DNA of 15,079 bases from an uncultured Bdellovibrio sp. (GTDB lineage Bacteria > Bdellovibrionota > Bdellovibrionia > Bdellovibrionales > Bdellovibrionaceae), in contig NZ_CAMLDV010000083.1 in NCBI RefSeq assembly GCF_946478835.1, positions 1-15,079 of the forward strand, in the 5' to 3' direction. Below the pieces are notes generated by a model, which made no database searches, was not told the origin of the DNA, and saw only the letters and a program-made list of their open reading frames with translations. Made by a program: the position numbers and the translations under genes. Positions 7,487 to 15,079 of this stretch are shown here, one piece after another (positions within the stretch are counted from its first letter, which is position 1; each line of letters begins with the position of its first letter).

Positions 7487-9016
7487 ATGTCTAAGAAGAA
7501 TTTATTGGCTAAGGGCCTTGTGACTTTGTCTCTATTCACGCAGCACTTCGCGTGGGCACAAACAACAAAGACAGTGGAAAGACCACCACAGTTTGTCGCA
7601 TTTGCATTTGACGGCTCCTACAATAATGAAATCTGGCAGTACTCTCGTGATTTTACAAAACACAAGAAATCAGAAGGCGTTGATACGCACTTCACATTCT
7701 TTATTAACCCTGTTTATCTTTTAACTCCTGCAACGAAATCTATTTATAAAGCTCCAGGTGGAAATCGCGGTTCAGCGATAGGTTGGGGTGATGACAATCC
7801 AGATGTTTCCGAGCGCGTAAACCAAATGAACGATGCTTATCGTGAAGGTCATGAGATCGGTTCGCATGCGGTCGGTCACTTTGACGGCAGCCGTTGGACG
7901 GAAGAAGACTGGAAATCTGAATTCAGTCAGTTTGATTATATCGTTAAAAATATGTTCTCGATCAACGGATTGCGTACGACGTCTCGTCAGTACAATTCAT
8001 TGATCTTCCTTAAAGACATCGTGGGATTCCGCGCACCGCAGTTGGGTGTGAGCAAAGGTCTTTATCCGACACTTGCTAGCTATGGTTTTAAATATGACAC
8101 ATCTAAAACAGCGATGGAAAACTACTGGCCGACAAGAAACTCTTATGGCACTTGGAACTTCCCATTGGCTGAAGTGAAAGAGCCAGGTGGTGCACGTCGT
8201 TGGATCTCTATGGATTACAACTTCTGCGTGCGTGACTCTGCAAGAATTTTGGCTGAGCAACCAGACGCGATGAGTGTAACAGCTTATGATTCTAAAAAAG
8301 GTAAAACAATCAAGAACAACGATAAGTTCTGCTTGAAGGCGATTTCGGCCGAACAAAAAGCGAAAGTGAAAGCAAACATGCTTAATATCTATCGCTCTTA
8401 CTTCAACACGAACTACTACGGCAACCGCGCGCCAATTCATATCGGTCACCACTTCTCTAGCTGGATGAGCGGTGCTTACCTTGAAGTATTCTATGAATTC
8501 GCAAACGAAGTGTGCTCGAAGCCAGAAGTGAAGTGCGGAACTTACGCAGACTTGTTGAAATTCGTAGAAGGTAAATCTTCTTCAGAGATCGCCGCTTTGC
8601 AAGCCGGTAACTTTGCGAAACTTCCACGTCCAAAAGCAGCGACAATGGCTCGCCACTGGGATTTGGATATCAAAATGGTTTCTGCGGATGACTCTATGAA
8701 ATTCCAACTTGTTGGTAAAGACGCTCAACGTGCAGGTCTTAAGAAAATGATCTCTATCGATGGCGTGACAACAGAACTTAAAGGTGATTTGAGCCTGGAT
8801 GCGGTTCGTGCGATCGCGCAAAAAGGTGAAGACGCTTTGGTTCGTATCGCGGTGAAAGACCGTTTGGATAAAGAAGTGGCGACAGCGACTTATCAAATCG
8901 AAAAAGTGGGAACATCTGAAGAGGTTGTTGGTAAAGACAACATCGAAGAAAAATGGTTGGAAGGCCACTTGGCAGGTGCTCACGCTGAAGACGAAATGGA
9001 TACAAGAGGACACTAA
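7487..9016 (+). CDS. Secreted polysaccharide (chitin/peptidoglycan-type) deacetylase, CE4 family, variant motif 1
   Basis: This 509-residue exported protein has a NodB/CE4 homology domain, which removes N-acetyl groups from amino sugars in chitin or peptidoglycan. The signal peptide ends near AWA-QT (residue 24). CE4 motifs are FDGSYN (41-46) where TFDD is usual, SHAVGH with His127 and His131 as metal ligands, RAP (182-184), and HIGHH (318-322) as the likely motif 5. The overall order, including GFRAP and YDTS after it, resembles animal-type chitin deacetylases (TFDDAVN motif) more than short NodB proteins. The second motif 1 Asp, normally a metal ligand, is Gly43; the Ser/Thr of motif 2 is Ala128. 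A C-terminal beta-rich region (about 390-485) is unassigned. The stop overlaps the start of the protease gene, so the two are an operon. Activity is uncertain given the changes. Confidence 0.82.
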   Translation: MSKKNLLAKGLVTLSLFTQHFAWAQTTKTVERPPQFVAFAFDGSYNNEIWQYSRDFTKHKKSEGVDTHFTFFINPVYLLTPATKSIYKAPGGNRGSAIGWGDDNPDVSERVNQMNDAYREGHEIGSHAVGHFDGSRWTEEDWKSEFSQFDYIVKNMFSINGLRTTSRQYNSLIFLKDIVGFRAPQLGVSKGLYPTLASYGFKYDTSKTAMENYWPTRNSYGTWNFPLAEVKEPGGARRWISMDYNFCVRDSARILAEQPDAMSVTAYDSKKGKTIKNNDKFCLKAISAEQKAKVKANMLNIYRSYFNTNYYGNRAPIHIGHHFSSWMSGAYLEVFYEFANEVCSKPEVKCGTYADLLKFVEGKSSSEIAALQAGNFAKLPRPKAATMARHWDLDIKMVSADDSMKFQLVGKDAQRAGLKKMISIDGVTTELKGDLSLDAVRAIAQKGEDALVRIAVKDRLDKEVATATYQIEKVGTSEEVVGKDNIEEKWLEGHLAGAHAEDEMDTRGH

Positions 9017-9900
9017 TGCGAATTTGGAAGGTCCTCCTTCTTGGAGTTCTATGTATAAAGATGGCAGGGTGCGGGTTTGAAGCCGCACCCACGTCTGCTT
9101 TAGAGCTCGACAACAGAGACTCTTCCCAGGTTATTTATGGTGACGACTCGATCCGCGATGTGATCGGCGAAGCACCAAACTCTGAAGCCAGTGTGGCTCT
9201 TGTTAAAAAATCTCTTTACGATCAATACAAAAAAAATAGGGCGATTTACAGTGTTGGCGAAGTTTATGGCGTGGAAGATCTTTCGTGGAGCGATCAGCCT
9301 GCTTTAGCTTTTTGTTCCGGAGTCTTTCTGGGTGATGATCTGATTTTGACCGCCGGGCATTGTGTTGAAAATGATTTTTCATGTACAAATACGAACATTG
9401 TCTTTCACTTTTCTGCTGACAGTCAGGTGACAACGGCCGTTGGATGTAAGGAAGTTGTGAAATACCGCAATGACATCAACGGCGCGGGACTGGATTATGC
9501 TTTAATTCGTTTGGAAAAAAATATGGGACGTCGCAATTACGTCTTAAACTCTCCGGATTTTAAACGCCCTCAAGTAACAGACAGTGTGTATTCTTTGGGA
9601 TATCCGTTAGGCAGTTTTATGAAGAAGGCCTTGGGGAAAATCCGTAAAACCGTTCCTGAATCACAAGTCTATGTGTCGACTTTGGATGTCTTTGAGGGGA
9701 ACTCGGGATCGCCGGTGTTTTCAGCTAAAACCCATCAGCTTGTCGGTATTTTGTCTAGCGGTGAATCTGATTTTACTCAAAAATCCGATGATGACTCTGC
9801 GGTTCAAGTGAAGCGTTGCTCTAATAAAGGCTGTTCTGGGGAGTTCATCACTCCGATTGAAAAAATCCTGGCGGATATTGGTAAAAAACGTAGCGAATAA
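9016..9900 (+). CDS. Trypsin-like serine protease, probable lipoprotein (S1 family)
   Basis: This 294-residue exported serine protease has a complete triad: His115 in LTAGHC, Asp160 in LDYALIRL and Ser230 in GNSGSP. The N-terminus is a lipoprotein signal with the lipobox-like KMAGC, lipidation expected at Cys19; the -3 Met is slightly atypical. Roughly 60 residues lie between the lipid anchor and the protease fold and may be a linker or propeptide. Several Cys (including those flanking His115 and a late C-x4-C) could form disulfides in the periplasm. The ATG overlaps the deacetylase stop by 1 nt, with AGAGGA upstream, so translation is probably coupled. Size and GNSGSP resemble V8/glutamyl-endopeptidase-like bacterial S1 proteases. 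Cleavage specificity and target are unknown. Confidence 0.88.
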   Translation: MRIWKVLLLGVLCIKMAGCGFEAAPTSALELDNRDSSQVIYGDDSIRDVIGEAPNSEASVALVKKSLYDQYKKNRAIYSVGEVYGVEDLSWSDQPALAFCSGVFLGDDLILTAGHCVENDFSCTNTNIVFHFSADSQVTTAVGCKEVVKYRNDINGAGLDYALIRLEKNMGRRNYVLNSPDFKRPQVTDSVYSLGYPLGSFMKKALGKIRKTVPESQVYVSTLDVFEGNSGSPVFSAKTHQLVGILSSGESDFTQKSDDDSAVQVKRCSNKGCSGEFITPIEKILADIGKKRSE

Positions 9901-9924
9901 ATCTAAATCAACGTACTTTAAGCC

Positions 9925-11745
9925 ATGCTTCTGATCAGTACATACAAACTCGAAAAATCTTTTGCCGGTAAATCTTTGTTTCGCAATGTCAGTTTGGGCA
10001 TTGAAGAAGGTGAGCGCGTGGGACTTGTCGGTCCAAATGGTGCCGGGAAATCTACTCTCTTGCGCATCCTGGCCGGGCAGATGGAAGCAGATTCGGGCGA
10101 TGTGACGATGAAAAAAGGTCTGCGCCTTGGATTTCTGGAGCAGACCCCTCATTTTAAAGACGGCGAAACTATTCTCGAAGCAGTCTTAAGTAAAACTTCA
10201 GATCATCATGAGTCTTTGGGTGCGGCCTACGAATGGATGGCGCGTTTGGAACTTTCTCAATTCGGCGAAGATTTTTTAGTAAAAGATCTTTCTGGCGGTT
10301 GGAGAAAACGTGTGGCCTTGGCGCGCGAGCTGATTTTAGAACCCGAACTTTTAATGCTCGATGAGCCGACGAATCACTTGGACGTGACGAGTATCAAATG
10401 GCTTGAGGAGTTTTTGGAGCGTGCGCCTTTTGCGACATTGATCATCACGCATGATCGTTTGTTCTTACAACGTGTGACGAATAAGATCTTTGATCTTGAT
10501 CCCAAAAATCCCAACTACTTGCTTTCCGTTAAGGGGGGCTACTTAGAGTATCTTGAGGCCAAAGATCTTTTGATCAATGCGCAAGAACAGCGCGAATTGG
10601 TTTTGAAGAACACACTTCGTCGCGAGACCGAGTGGCTTCGTCGCGGAGCTAAAGCTCGTCAGACAAAACAAAAGGCGCGTATCGAAAGAGCGGGAACATT
10701 GAAGGATGACGTTCAAGAGTTGGTAGTGAAAAACGCCGCTCGTGTGGCGAAAATTGAATTTAAAGATGCTGAACGCAATCCGCAAAAGCTAATGGAAGTC
10801 GATCACGTGACCAAAGCTTATGATGGACGCGTGCTCTTTAAAGATTTCTCTTATTTGGTTTCGCCGAAAACACGTTTGGCTTTGTTGGGGGATAACGGCT
10901 CTGGCAAATCCACATTGATTCGTATTTTGTTGGGCGAAGAAGCGCCGGATACGGGACGCGTGGCACGTGCTGATAAATTAAAAGTCGCGTATTTTGAACA
11001 AAATCGCGAGACATTAAAACCTAAAGAATCGGTTCTTAAAAATATTGTGTCTGATGGAGACTATGTTCACTACCAGGGACAGTATGTTTTTGCGCGCAGT
11101 TATTTGGAACGTTTTTTGTTTAATCGCCAGCAAATGGATCTTCCGGTTGAAAAACTGTCGGGTGGGGAACAAAGTCGTTTGCGTCTCGCGCAGTTGATGC
11201 TTAATGAAGCGCAAGTTTTGATTCTCGATGAGCCGACGAATGATTTGGATGTGGCGACGTTGACGGTTCTTGAAGAATCCTTAAAAGAATTCAATGGCGC
11301 TGTTATTCTTGTGACCCATGATCGTTACTTCATGGATCAAGTGGCGTCGCAGATTATTGCTTTTCATAAAAAATCTGACGGCACGACATCACTGGAAAAC
11401 TTTGCGGGCTATCTGCAATGGGAAGAGTGGTTTGAAGAACAAAAAGAAATCGAAGCGGCGGAACTTAAGCGTGAGGCGGAAGCGAAAAAAGAAGCAGCTA
11501 AATCTTCTTCGAAGCCTGTGAAGCTTTCATTCAAAGAAAAGTTTGAATTGGAAAACATGGAAGCCACAATTTTGGAGCTGGAAGAAAAGTTGAGTGCGGC
11601 GCAAGAGGAATCGCAAAAGCCTGAAGTCGTGAGTCAGGCTTCCAAGGTTCAAGAGCTTTACAGTGTGATCGCAGATCTTCAGGGAAAAATCGAAAAGCTT
11701 TACGCCCGCTGGGCGGAGCTTGAGAAAAAAGAAAAGGGCTCTTAG
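9925..11745 (+). CDS. uup: ABC-F family ATPase, Uup type
   Basis: This is a 606-residue cytosolic protein with two ABC ATPase domains and no membrane segments, hence ABC-F: ribosome-associated ATPases, with Uup also linked to replication fork and transposon-excision phenotypes. The first domain has GPNGAGKST (36-44) and LSGGW (122-126) followed by DEPTNHLD. The second has GDNGSGKST (322-330) and LSGGE (411-415) followed by DEPTNDLD. The interdomain linker is basic and arginine-rich (RRETEWLRRGAKARQTKQKAR, split here by family convention around 231-251). Residues about 510-606 form a charged Lys/Glu coiled coil, as in Uup's C-terminal domain; this and LSGGW favour Uup over EttA. The gene starts 24 nt after the protease gene with no obvious strong ribosome binding site, so it may be partly read through. 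The 3' end overlaps the convergent AHSA1-like gene. Confidence 0.88.
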   Translation: MLLISTYKLEKSFAGKSLFRNVSLGIEEGERVGLVGPNGAGKSTLLRILAGQMEADSGDVTMKKGLRLGFLEQTPHFKDGETILEAVLSKTSDHHESLGAAYEWMARLELSQFGEDFLVKDLSGGWRKRVALARELILEPELLMLDEPTNHLDVTSIKWLEEFLERAPFATLIITHDRLFLQRVTNKIFDLDPKNPNYLLSVKGGYLEYLEAKDLLINAQEQRELVLKNTLRRETEWLRRGAKARQTKQKARIERAGTLKDDVQELVVKNAARVAKIEFKDAERNPQKLMEVDHVTKAYDGRVLFKDFSYLVSPKTRLALLGDNGSGKSTLIRILLGEEAPDTGRVARADKLKVAYFEQNRETLKPKESVLKNIVSDGDYVHYQGQYVFARSYLERFLFNRQQMDLPVEKLSGGEQSRLRLAQLMLNEAQVLILDEPTNDLDVATLTVLEESLKEFNGAVILVTHDRYFMDQVASQIIAFHKKSDGTTSLENFAGYLQWEEWFEEQKEIEAAELKREAEAKKEAAKSSSKPVKLSFKEKFELENMEATILELEEKLSAAQEESQKPEVVSQASKVQELYSVIADLQGKIEKLYARWAELEKKEKGS

Positions 11746-12170
11746 TCGTCAAGATAGGCTTTGAGTTCCTTTAAGTGATATTTCCAGCCAATCGTGAAGT
11801 CTTTAATGGCCTGAGCACGTTTTGCCTCGGGCAGTGTGTTCCAGCCTTCATGGACGACGGTCAGAACTCTTTGTGATTTGTCGTCTTGAATCCGAAACGT
11901 ACAGCGAGTTTCAGCGTCCTTGACCCAATCTTTTTCTTTCCAGGTAAAAGTGATTTCTTGTTTTGCTTTCACCGCGAGAACTTTTCCGGAAGCCAGTTGA
12001 GCTTTGCCGCTGTCATCTTCCCAAGCTTCGCGGAATTTTCCGCCGGCCTTGGGCTCTAGGACAACGTCTTCGCTCCACCAGTTTTCAAGTTCGTCAGTGT
12101 CAGTCAAGGCGTTCCATATTTCAGCCGCCGTTGCGTGAATCTTGATGGATTCTTCGATGATGTCTTTCAT
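11742..12170 (-). CDS. SRPBCC superfamily protein, AHSA1-like
   Basis: This 142-residue cytosolic protein has the START/Bet v1-like helix-grip fold of the AHSA1 (activator of Hsp90 ATPase homologue) family. Typical features are the N-terminal AAEIWNALTDTDELENWWS segment (about 14-32), a central GGKF strand, a TFTW segment, and the C-terminal helix beginning FTIGWKYHLKELKAYL. Bacterial members are mostly uncharacterised; some bind hydrophobic ligands. Start ATG is preceded by GAGGA. It lies 10 nt after the DUF3750 gene and is probably co-transcribed with it. Its stop region overlaps the uup 3' end by 4 bp, and no terminator is visible between the converging genes. Specific function is unknown. 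Confidence 0.85.
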   Translation of the reverse strand: MKDIIEESIKIHATAAEIWNALTDTDELENWWSEDVVLEPKAGGKFREAWEDDSGKAQLASGKVLAVKAKQEITFTWKEKDWVKDAETRCTFRIQDDKSQRVLTVVHEGWNTLPEAKRAQAIKDFTIGWKYHLKELKAYLDD

Positions 12171-12180
12171 GTTGTCCTCG

Positions 12181-12903
12181 TTAAAACGCTTTGTCTTTCA
12201 TGCCCACGCGGCCGACCAAGGGAAGTTTTAAAGCCGGTCTTAAAAAATCGATGCCAAAGTTAAGCCCCAAAAGATTCAACTCCACGCCTTCATTTAATCC
12301 CACCGTAAAACCTAAAAGGCCCCACAAGGACACTTGCACACCTGTGCCGGATTCACTCCATCCTACAAGATCGCCTTGATTAATCCAATCTTTCCCGATG
12401 GCGTTGGACGGAAGCTCGACTTTTAATTCATCCACATTGCGAATAATGTGCGAAATAAAAGTGTTGCTGTTGGGACCTGGATACGCGCGGTAGACATTTT
12501 TGTAAGCATAATGTTTTGCGAGCTTATCAATTTGCGGGATCGCTTTTTCGGCGGCTTCTCCGCGCAGGTCTTCAAGCAATTCTGGCTTGGCACCATACCA
12601 GTAGCGATCTGGAATATCGTGCTGAATAACGACAGCCTCAAGGCCGCGGTTCACGCGCCAGCCAATCACGTGGTAGGTTGTGTACTCGGTAGCATTTTTT
12701 TCTTTGGTAGCAATCCACGAGTGCACGGAAAAGTATCCACGCCAAGCAAAGGTTCTTGCGGCGTAAACTTGCACCACGGCTTCTTTTTCTTTGTGGGGAT
12801 CTGGAGCGAGGCCCGCACTGTCACGCGAAGCCGTACGCCAATCCTGTGCGGAAGCGGAGGTCACATTGAGAAGGGAAGCTAGAAGAATCGAGAAAAGTTT
12901 CAT
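12181..12903 (-). CDS. DUF3750 family exported protein
   Basis: This 240-residue protein has a signal peptide ending near ASA-QD (about residue 19). The pattern AWRGYFSVHSWIA, then YHVIGW, then DRYWYGAKPELL with LRG, then YRAYPGPNSNTFISHI and AIGKD matches what I know of the DUF3750 family, whose biochemical role is not established. The His, Trp and Asn-rich conserved segments suggest a catalytic or ligand pocket. The C-terminal part (about 195-240) is rich in Gly and Leu and could pack against the membrane. It is the first gene of a two-gene unit with the AHSA1-like gene. There is no ribosome binding site: a TATAAT box sits 6 nt before the ATG, so the transcript may be leaderless. Confidence 0.78.
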   Translation of the reverse strand: MKLFSILLASLLNVTSASAQDWRTASRDSAGLAPDPHKEKEAVVQVYAARTFAWRGYFSVHSWIATKEKNATEYTTYHVIGWRVNRGLEAVVIQHDIPDRYWYGAKPELLEDLRGEAAEKAIPQIDKLAKHYAYKNVYRAYPGPNSNTFISHIIRNVDELKVELPSNAIGKDWINQGDLVGWSESGTGVQVSLWGLLGFTVGLNEGVELNLLGLNFGIDFLRPALKLPLVGRVGMKDKAF

Positions 12904-12919
12904 GGGTCTATTATAGACC
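12904..12919 (-). promoter_or_regulatory. Consensus -10 box in a palindrome, likely leaderless promoter of the DUF3750 gene
   Basis: On the minus strand a perfect TATAAT (plus 12910-12915) lies inside the inverted repeat GGTCTA-3 nt-TAGACC (plus 12905-12919). The ATG begins 7 nt after the hexamer, the usual distance to a transcription start, so +1 would coincide with the A of ATG. No Shine-Dalgarno sequence is present. The -35 region at 17 nt spacing (ACGAAA) is poor, suggesting an activator or a weak promoter; the palindrome could be an operator overlapping the -10 box. Confidence 0.5.
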
Positions 12920-12967
12920 GGGATTTTATCTTTTTCGTGAAATAAATGATGAGATTTCCTTAAAAAT

Positions 12968-12998
12968 AAAAACCCCGACTTTTTAGATCGGGGTTTTT
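12968..12998 (-). terminator. Rho-independent terminator of the lipoprotein/TolC operon
   Basis: An 11-bp stem (AAAAACCCCGA with TCGGGGTTTTT, arms 12968-12978 and 12988-12998) encloses a 9-nt loop. Read on the minus strand it ends in T5-A-T5, 22 nt after the stop of the lipoprotein gene. It is nearly symmetric, but there is no plus-strand gene upstream for it to serve. Confidence 0.93.
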
Positions 12999-13019
12999 GA
13001 AAATCACTGTAAAAGAAAA

Positions 13020-13931
13020 TTAGTGAGCTTTACGAAGGATGAAGTTGCCTTCAAACCCTTTGATGTTGGTTCTCCAAGAACCTTTGTACTCGTCACCAAT
13101 CAAAGTTCCCTCAAACGTCGCCTGGTATGGAGAATTGTTTGGATTGTAGCGGGGCTTTCCAGTCAAAGTCAGAGTCGCTGGAGTCAACTCTGGTTGGTAA
13201 ACCGCCGTTAAGGTCAAAGACACTGTTTCACCCGGATCATCATCGCGTTTGAATTCGCCGATCAGCAATGGAACGGCGCCATCTTTGATAACCTGCAAAG
13301 TGATTTTAAACCCAAACTTAACTTTTCCGTCTACGACGTTGCTGCCAGCATAAGTGCCCGCGATGCTTTCGTACTGACGACGAAGTCTTTCGTAGTATTC
13401 GTTTTGCTCGTTATTGCCTGGAACATTGTTTTCAGAAGAAGACAATGTCAGGTTCAAAGCACCAATAACTCCCGAGACAGACTTCACTTGGCCGACAATT
13501 TGCTGACCGCGAATTTGTGCATTGATCGTGTGAATATCATCAGGTCCCAAATTGCTTTCGCCTGCAGTTCCCACCACGGAGTTCGTAAAAATCAACTGAG
13601 AGCTTTGCGGAATGTAACGGATTTTGAAGTTGTAGCCGGGTCCTACTGGATTAAGCTTTTTGTAGTTTCCGCGCAAAACCAAACGGTAGATATCTTCGCC
13701 ATCTGAATATTTGCCGATAGGCTCTGACAATGTGAAAAGGCGCAGCTCCACGTCTTGTTGTGAGATTGGTGTTGTTAGTTTTCCGCCGTAAGTTCCAGCT
13801 ACTTTTTCGAAGTTGTTGGATTGCTCTTGAAGGTCCGCCGCTTCTTTCGAGTTGTTTTTCGATTTGTCTTTATCAAATGCGCAAGCTGTTAAGCTTAGAA
13901 TCGCAACTGAAAGGATTAATTTTTTCAACAT
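13020..13931 (-). CDS. Lipoprotein with two tandem repeat domains, function unknown
   Basis: I do not recognise this 303-residue protein. A lipoprotein signal peptide ends in LTAC, with Cys17 as the lipidation site and Ala at +2, which by the E. coli rule would direct it to the outer membrane. A charged, Asn/Lys/Glu-rich linker follows. Two copies of a beta-rich domain are visible: each opens with AGTYxG (residues 45-50 and 191-196) and closes with a similar G-x-I/L-x-G strand pair ending in NLTL or NFIL. A helical charged linker (about 170-190, EQNEYYERLRRQYES) joins them. Start ATG has AGAGGGG at 7 nt. It lies 11 nt after the TolC-like gene and so likely shares its operon, suggesting a link to an export pathway. 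Partner and substrate are unknown. Confidence 0.85.
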   Translation of the reverse strand: MLKKLILSVAILSLTACAFDKDKSKNNSKEAADLQEQSNNFEKVAGTYGGKLTTPISQQDVELRLFTLSEPIGKYSDGEDIYRLVLRGNYKKLNPVGPGYNFKIRYIPQSSQLIFTNSVVGTAGESNLGPDDIHTINAQIRGQQIVGQVKSVSGVIGALNLTLSSSENNVPGNNEQNEYYERLRRQYESIAGTYAGSNVVDGKVKFGFKITLQVIKDGAVPLLIGEFKRDDDPGETVSLTLTAVYQPELTPATLTLTGKPRYNPNNSPYQATFEGTLIGDEYKGSWRTNIKGFEGNFILRKAH

Positions 13932-13942
13932 ACGTGCCCCTC

Positions 13943-15079
13943 TTATTTATTATACTCAGAAGACGCAGAGTCATCTGGAATCAATTCGTCTCTGGCTGCA
14001 GCCCATTCGTTCAGGGCGATAGCATAATCACCCACGGCGCGACTGTACTGAACTTCAGAGTCGAAGAAATTATTCATTGCAGTGATCAACACAGAAATAT
14101 CCGTACGGCCCTGATTGTAAGAGCGGTTGAGCTCTTGCGAAGCCTTTTCACGGAAGCCTTTCTGTTTTTCAGTACTCAAAGCAATCGCATAAGCCGCTTG
14201 AACTTTGCGCTGTGCTTGAGCTTCTGAATTTTGTGCTTCAGAAAGTTCCCGGGTCAAACGAGTTTGTTCCAGATCTTTCGTCAGCTTTCTATTGATAACA
14301 GTTTCATTTTGAATGTCTGATCCAAAGTTGTAAGCAAACTTAAGACCTGCATAATATTTTGGATGCGTCCCTGACGCGAGTTCTGAGTAAGAATTTTCTG
14401 CCGACTCATCCGCGCCTGAAGTATAGACCTTGCCGACAAAATTCAAAGTCGGGTAGCTCAAGGACTGAGCGGCATCCAAAGACTCTTGAGCTGCTTCGAC
14501 TTTGAGCTTTTGCGAACGGATTGAACGAAGGTCTTCCACTTTCTTTTCAACCAGTTTTGGAACGGCTGGAATATCTTTCGGAACTTCAAACTTGATTTCA
14601 GTTCCTGGCTCCAAAGCTAGAAGTGTGAGGAGGTTTTCCAGGTTCGCAAGATAGTCTGTTGAAGCCGTTTTTACTTTTTGTTCGCGAGTTTCAAACTCCG
14701 CTTGAACTTGTGGAAGATCGCCCGGGTTGGAGTAACCCAAAGACGTTTTTCTTTTCACCGCATCGACAAGTTTTTTATAACGATCGCGAGAGTTCACAGC
14801 CTCTTTAAAGTTTTCTTGTGAAACATAAGTGTTCCAGAACTGACGGATCGCCTCAAGCACGACTTCTTCAAGTTCGTTTGCGCGAGCAATATTGTTTGCC
14901 TGGTAAGTGAGTTCAGCGGCATTCACTACGCCGCGATCAGCAACACCAAAAAAATTACCCAACAAAGACTGCTCTAACGTTAAGCCCGCGAGATCGGCAG
15001 TCTGCTCTGGAATCGGAGGATTTGAAGTGATGCCTTCCGCTTCTGCTTTTTGAGAAAGACGACTTAGTTCTAAACCCAA
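13943..15079 (-). CDS. TolC-family outer membrane efflux/secretion channel protein (N-terminus outside window)
   Basis: The 378 visible residues are the C-terminal part of an outer membrane efflux protein (OEP/TolC family), the channel partner of RND, ABC or MFP export systems. Long amphipathic helices alternate with short beta segments (SYPTLNFVGKVY and KYYAGLKFAYNFG, about 215-260). The family's C-terminal helix pattern, from SYNQGRTDISVLITAMNNF to a late AIALNEWAA, is clear. The frame is open to the window edge and begins there with a TTG codon that is probably internal Leu, so the true start lies beyond 15079. No signal peptide is visible for that reason. The downstream lipoprotein gene follows at 11 nt. 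The inner-membrane partners, if linked, would be to the right of the window. Confidence 0.88.
   Translation of the reverse strand: MGLELSRLSQKAEAEGITSNPPIPEQTADLAGLTLEQSLLGNFFGVADRGVVNAAELTYQANNIARANELEEVVLEAIRQFWNTYVSQENFKEAVNSRDRYKKLVDAVKRKTSLGYSNPGDLPQVQAEFETREQKVKTASTDYLANLENLLTLLALEPGTEIKFEVPKDIPAVPKLVEKKVEDLRSIRSQKLKVEAAQESLDAAQSLSYPTLNFVGKVYTSGADESAENSYSELASGTHPKYYAGLKFAYNFGSDIQNETVINRKLTKDLEQTRLTRELSEAQNSEAQAQRKVQAAYAIALSTEKQKGFREKASQELNRSYNQGRTDISVLITAMNNFFDSEVQYSRAVGDYAIALNEWAAARDELIPDDSASSEYNK

Noticed and set aside
7997..8452. Antisense open frame within the deacetylase gene
   Set aside because: Composition is that of a shadow frame (Cys/Arg/Val/Phe rich), with no start context, and the plus-strand gene has clear CE4 motifs.
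1..15079. CRISPR array, insertion sequence, prophage or defence system
   Set aside because: No regularly spaced repeats, transposase, integrase, or nuclease/toxin-antitoxin gene is visible. The helicase is an ordinary RecQ-family protein without defence neighbours.

Overview
The window looks like chromosomal DNA from a Gram-negative bacterium, most likely a Bdellovibrio-type member of the Bdellovibrionota. The evidence is lipoproteins with Cys lipoboxes, a TolC-like outer-membrane channel, abundant exported cell-wall enzymes, moderate GC, and an elongation factor G of the spirochaete/planctomycete/deltaproteobacterial 'spd' type that is related to mitochondrial EF-G1. The genus is an inference from gene style; no 16S or other marker lies here. 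There are no tRNAs, rRNAs, CRISPR arrays, insertion sequences or phage genes, and coding density is high with no gene-free stretch over 300 bp.

Layout. (1) 1-206: a short non-coding stretch with REP-like inverted repeats, then the terminator of fusA. (2) 207-2315, minus strand: a lone EF-G gene, outside a ribosomal-protein operon. (3) 2513-5715, plus strand: a tight three-gene run consisting of a short RecQ/RecS-type helicase, a secreted PQQ-type sugar dehydrogenase and the N-end-rule transferase Aat. Spacings are 3 nt and a 1-nt overlap. (4) 5866-9900, plus strand: an envelope cluster. It holds a secreted L,D-transpeptidase with an SH3-like domain, a secreted CE4 (NodB/chitin-deacetylase-like) deacetylase with an altered first motif, and a lipoprotein trypsin-like protease whose start overlaps the deacetylase stop. 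(5) 9925-11745, plus strand: a Uup-type ABC-F ATPase, meeting convergently and overlapping by 4 bp (6) the minus-strand pair DUF3750 protein (12181-12903) then SRPBCC/AHSA1 protein (11742-12170). That pair appears to be driven by a consensus -10 box placed so that the DUF3750 mRNA would be leaderless. (7) 13020-15079, minus strand: a TolC-family channel (N-terminus beyond the window) followed by a two-repeat lipoprotein, closed by a strong terminator.

How the genes fit together. The most interesting block is 5866-9900. Transpeptidation of peptidoglycan or lipoprotein attachment, amino-sugar deacetylation and proteolysis are all predicted to act outside the cytoplasm. In a predatory bacterium such a set would fit remodelling of its own or the prey's wall; this is inference from context. 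The remaining genes are housekeeping (translation, ribosome-associated ATPase, DNA repair, protein turnover) or export related. I did not find a clearly new multi-gene system. The best leads are the altered deacetylase and its neighbours, the mitochondrial-like EF-G, and the apparent leaderless promoter.
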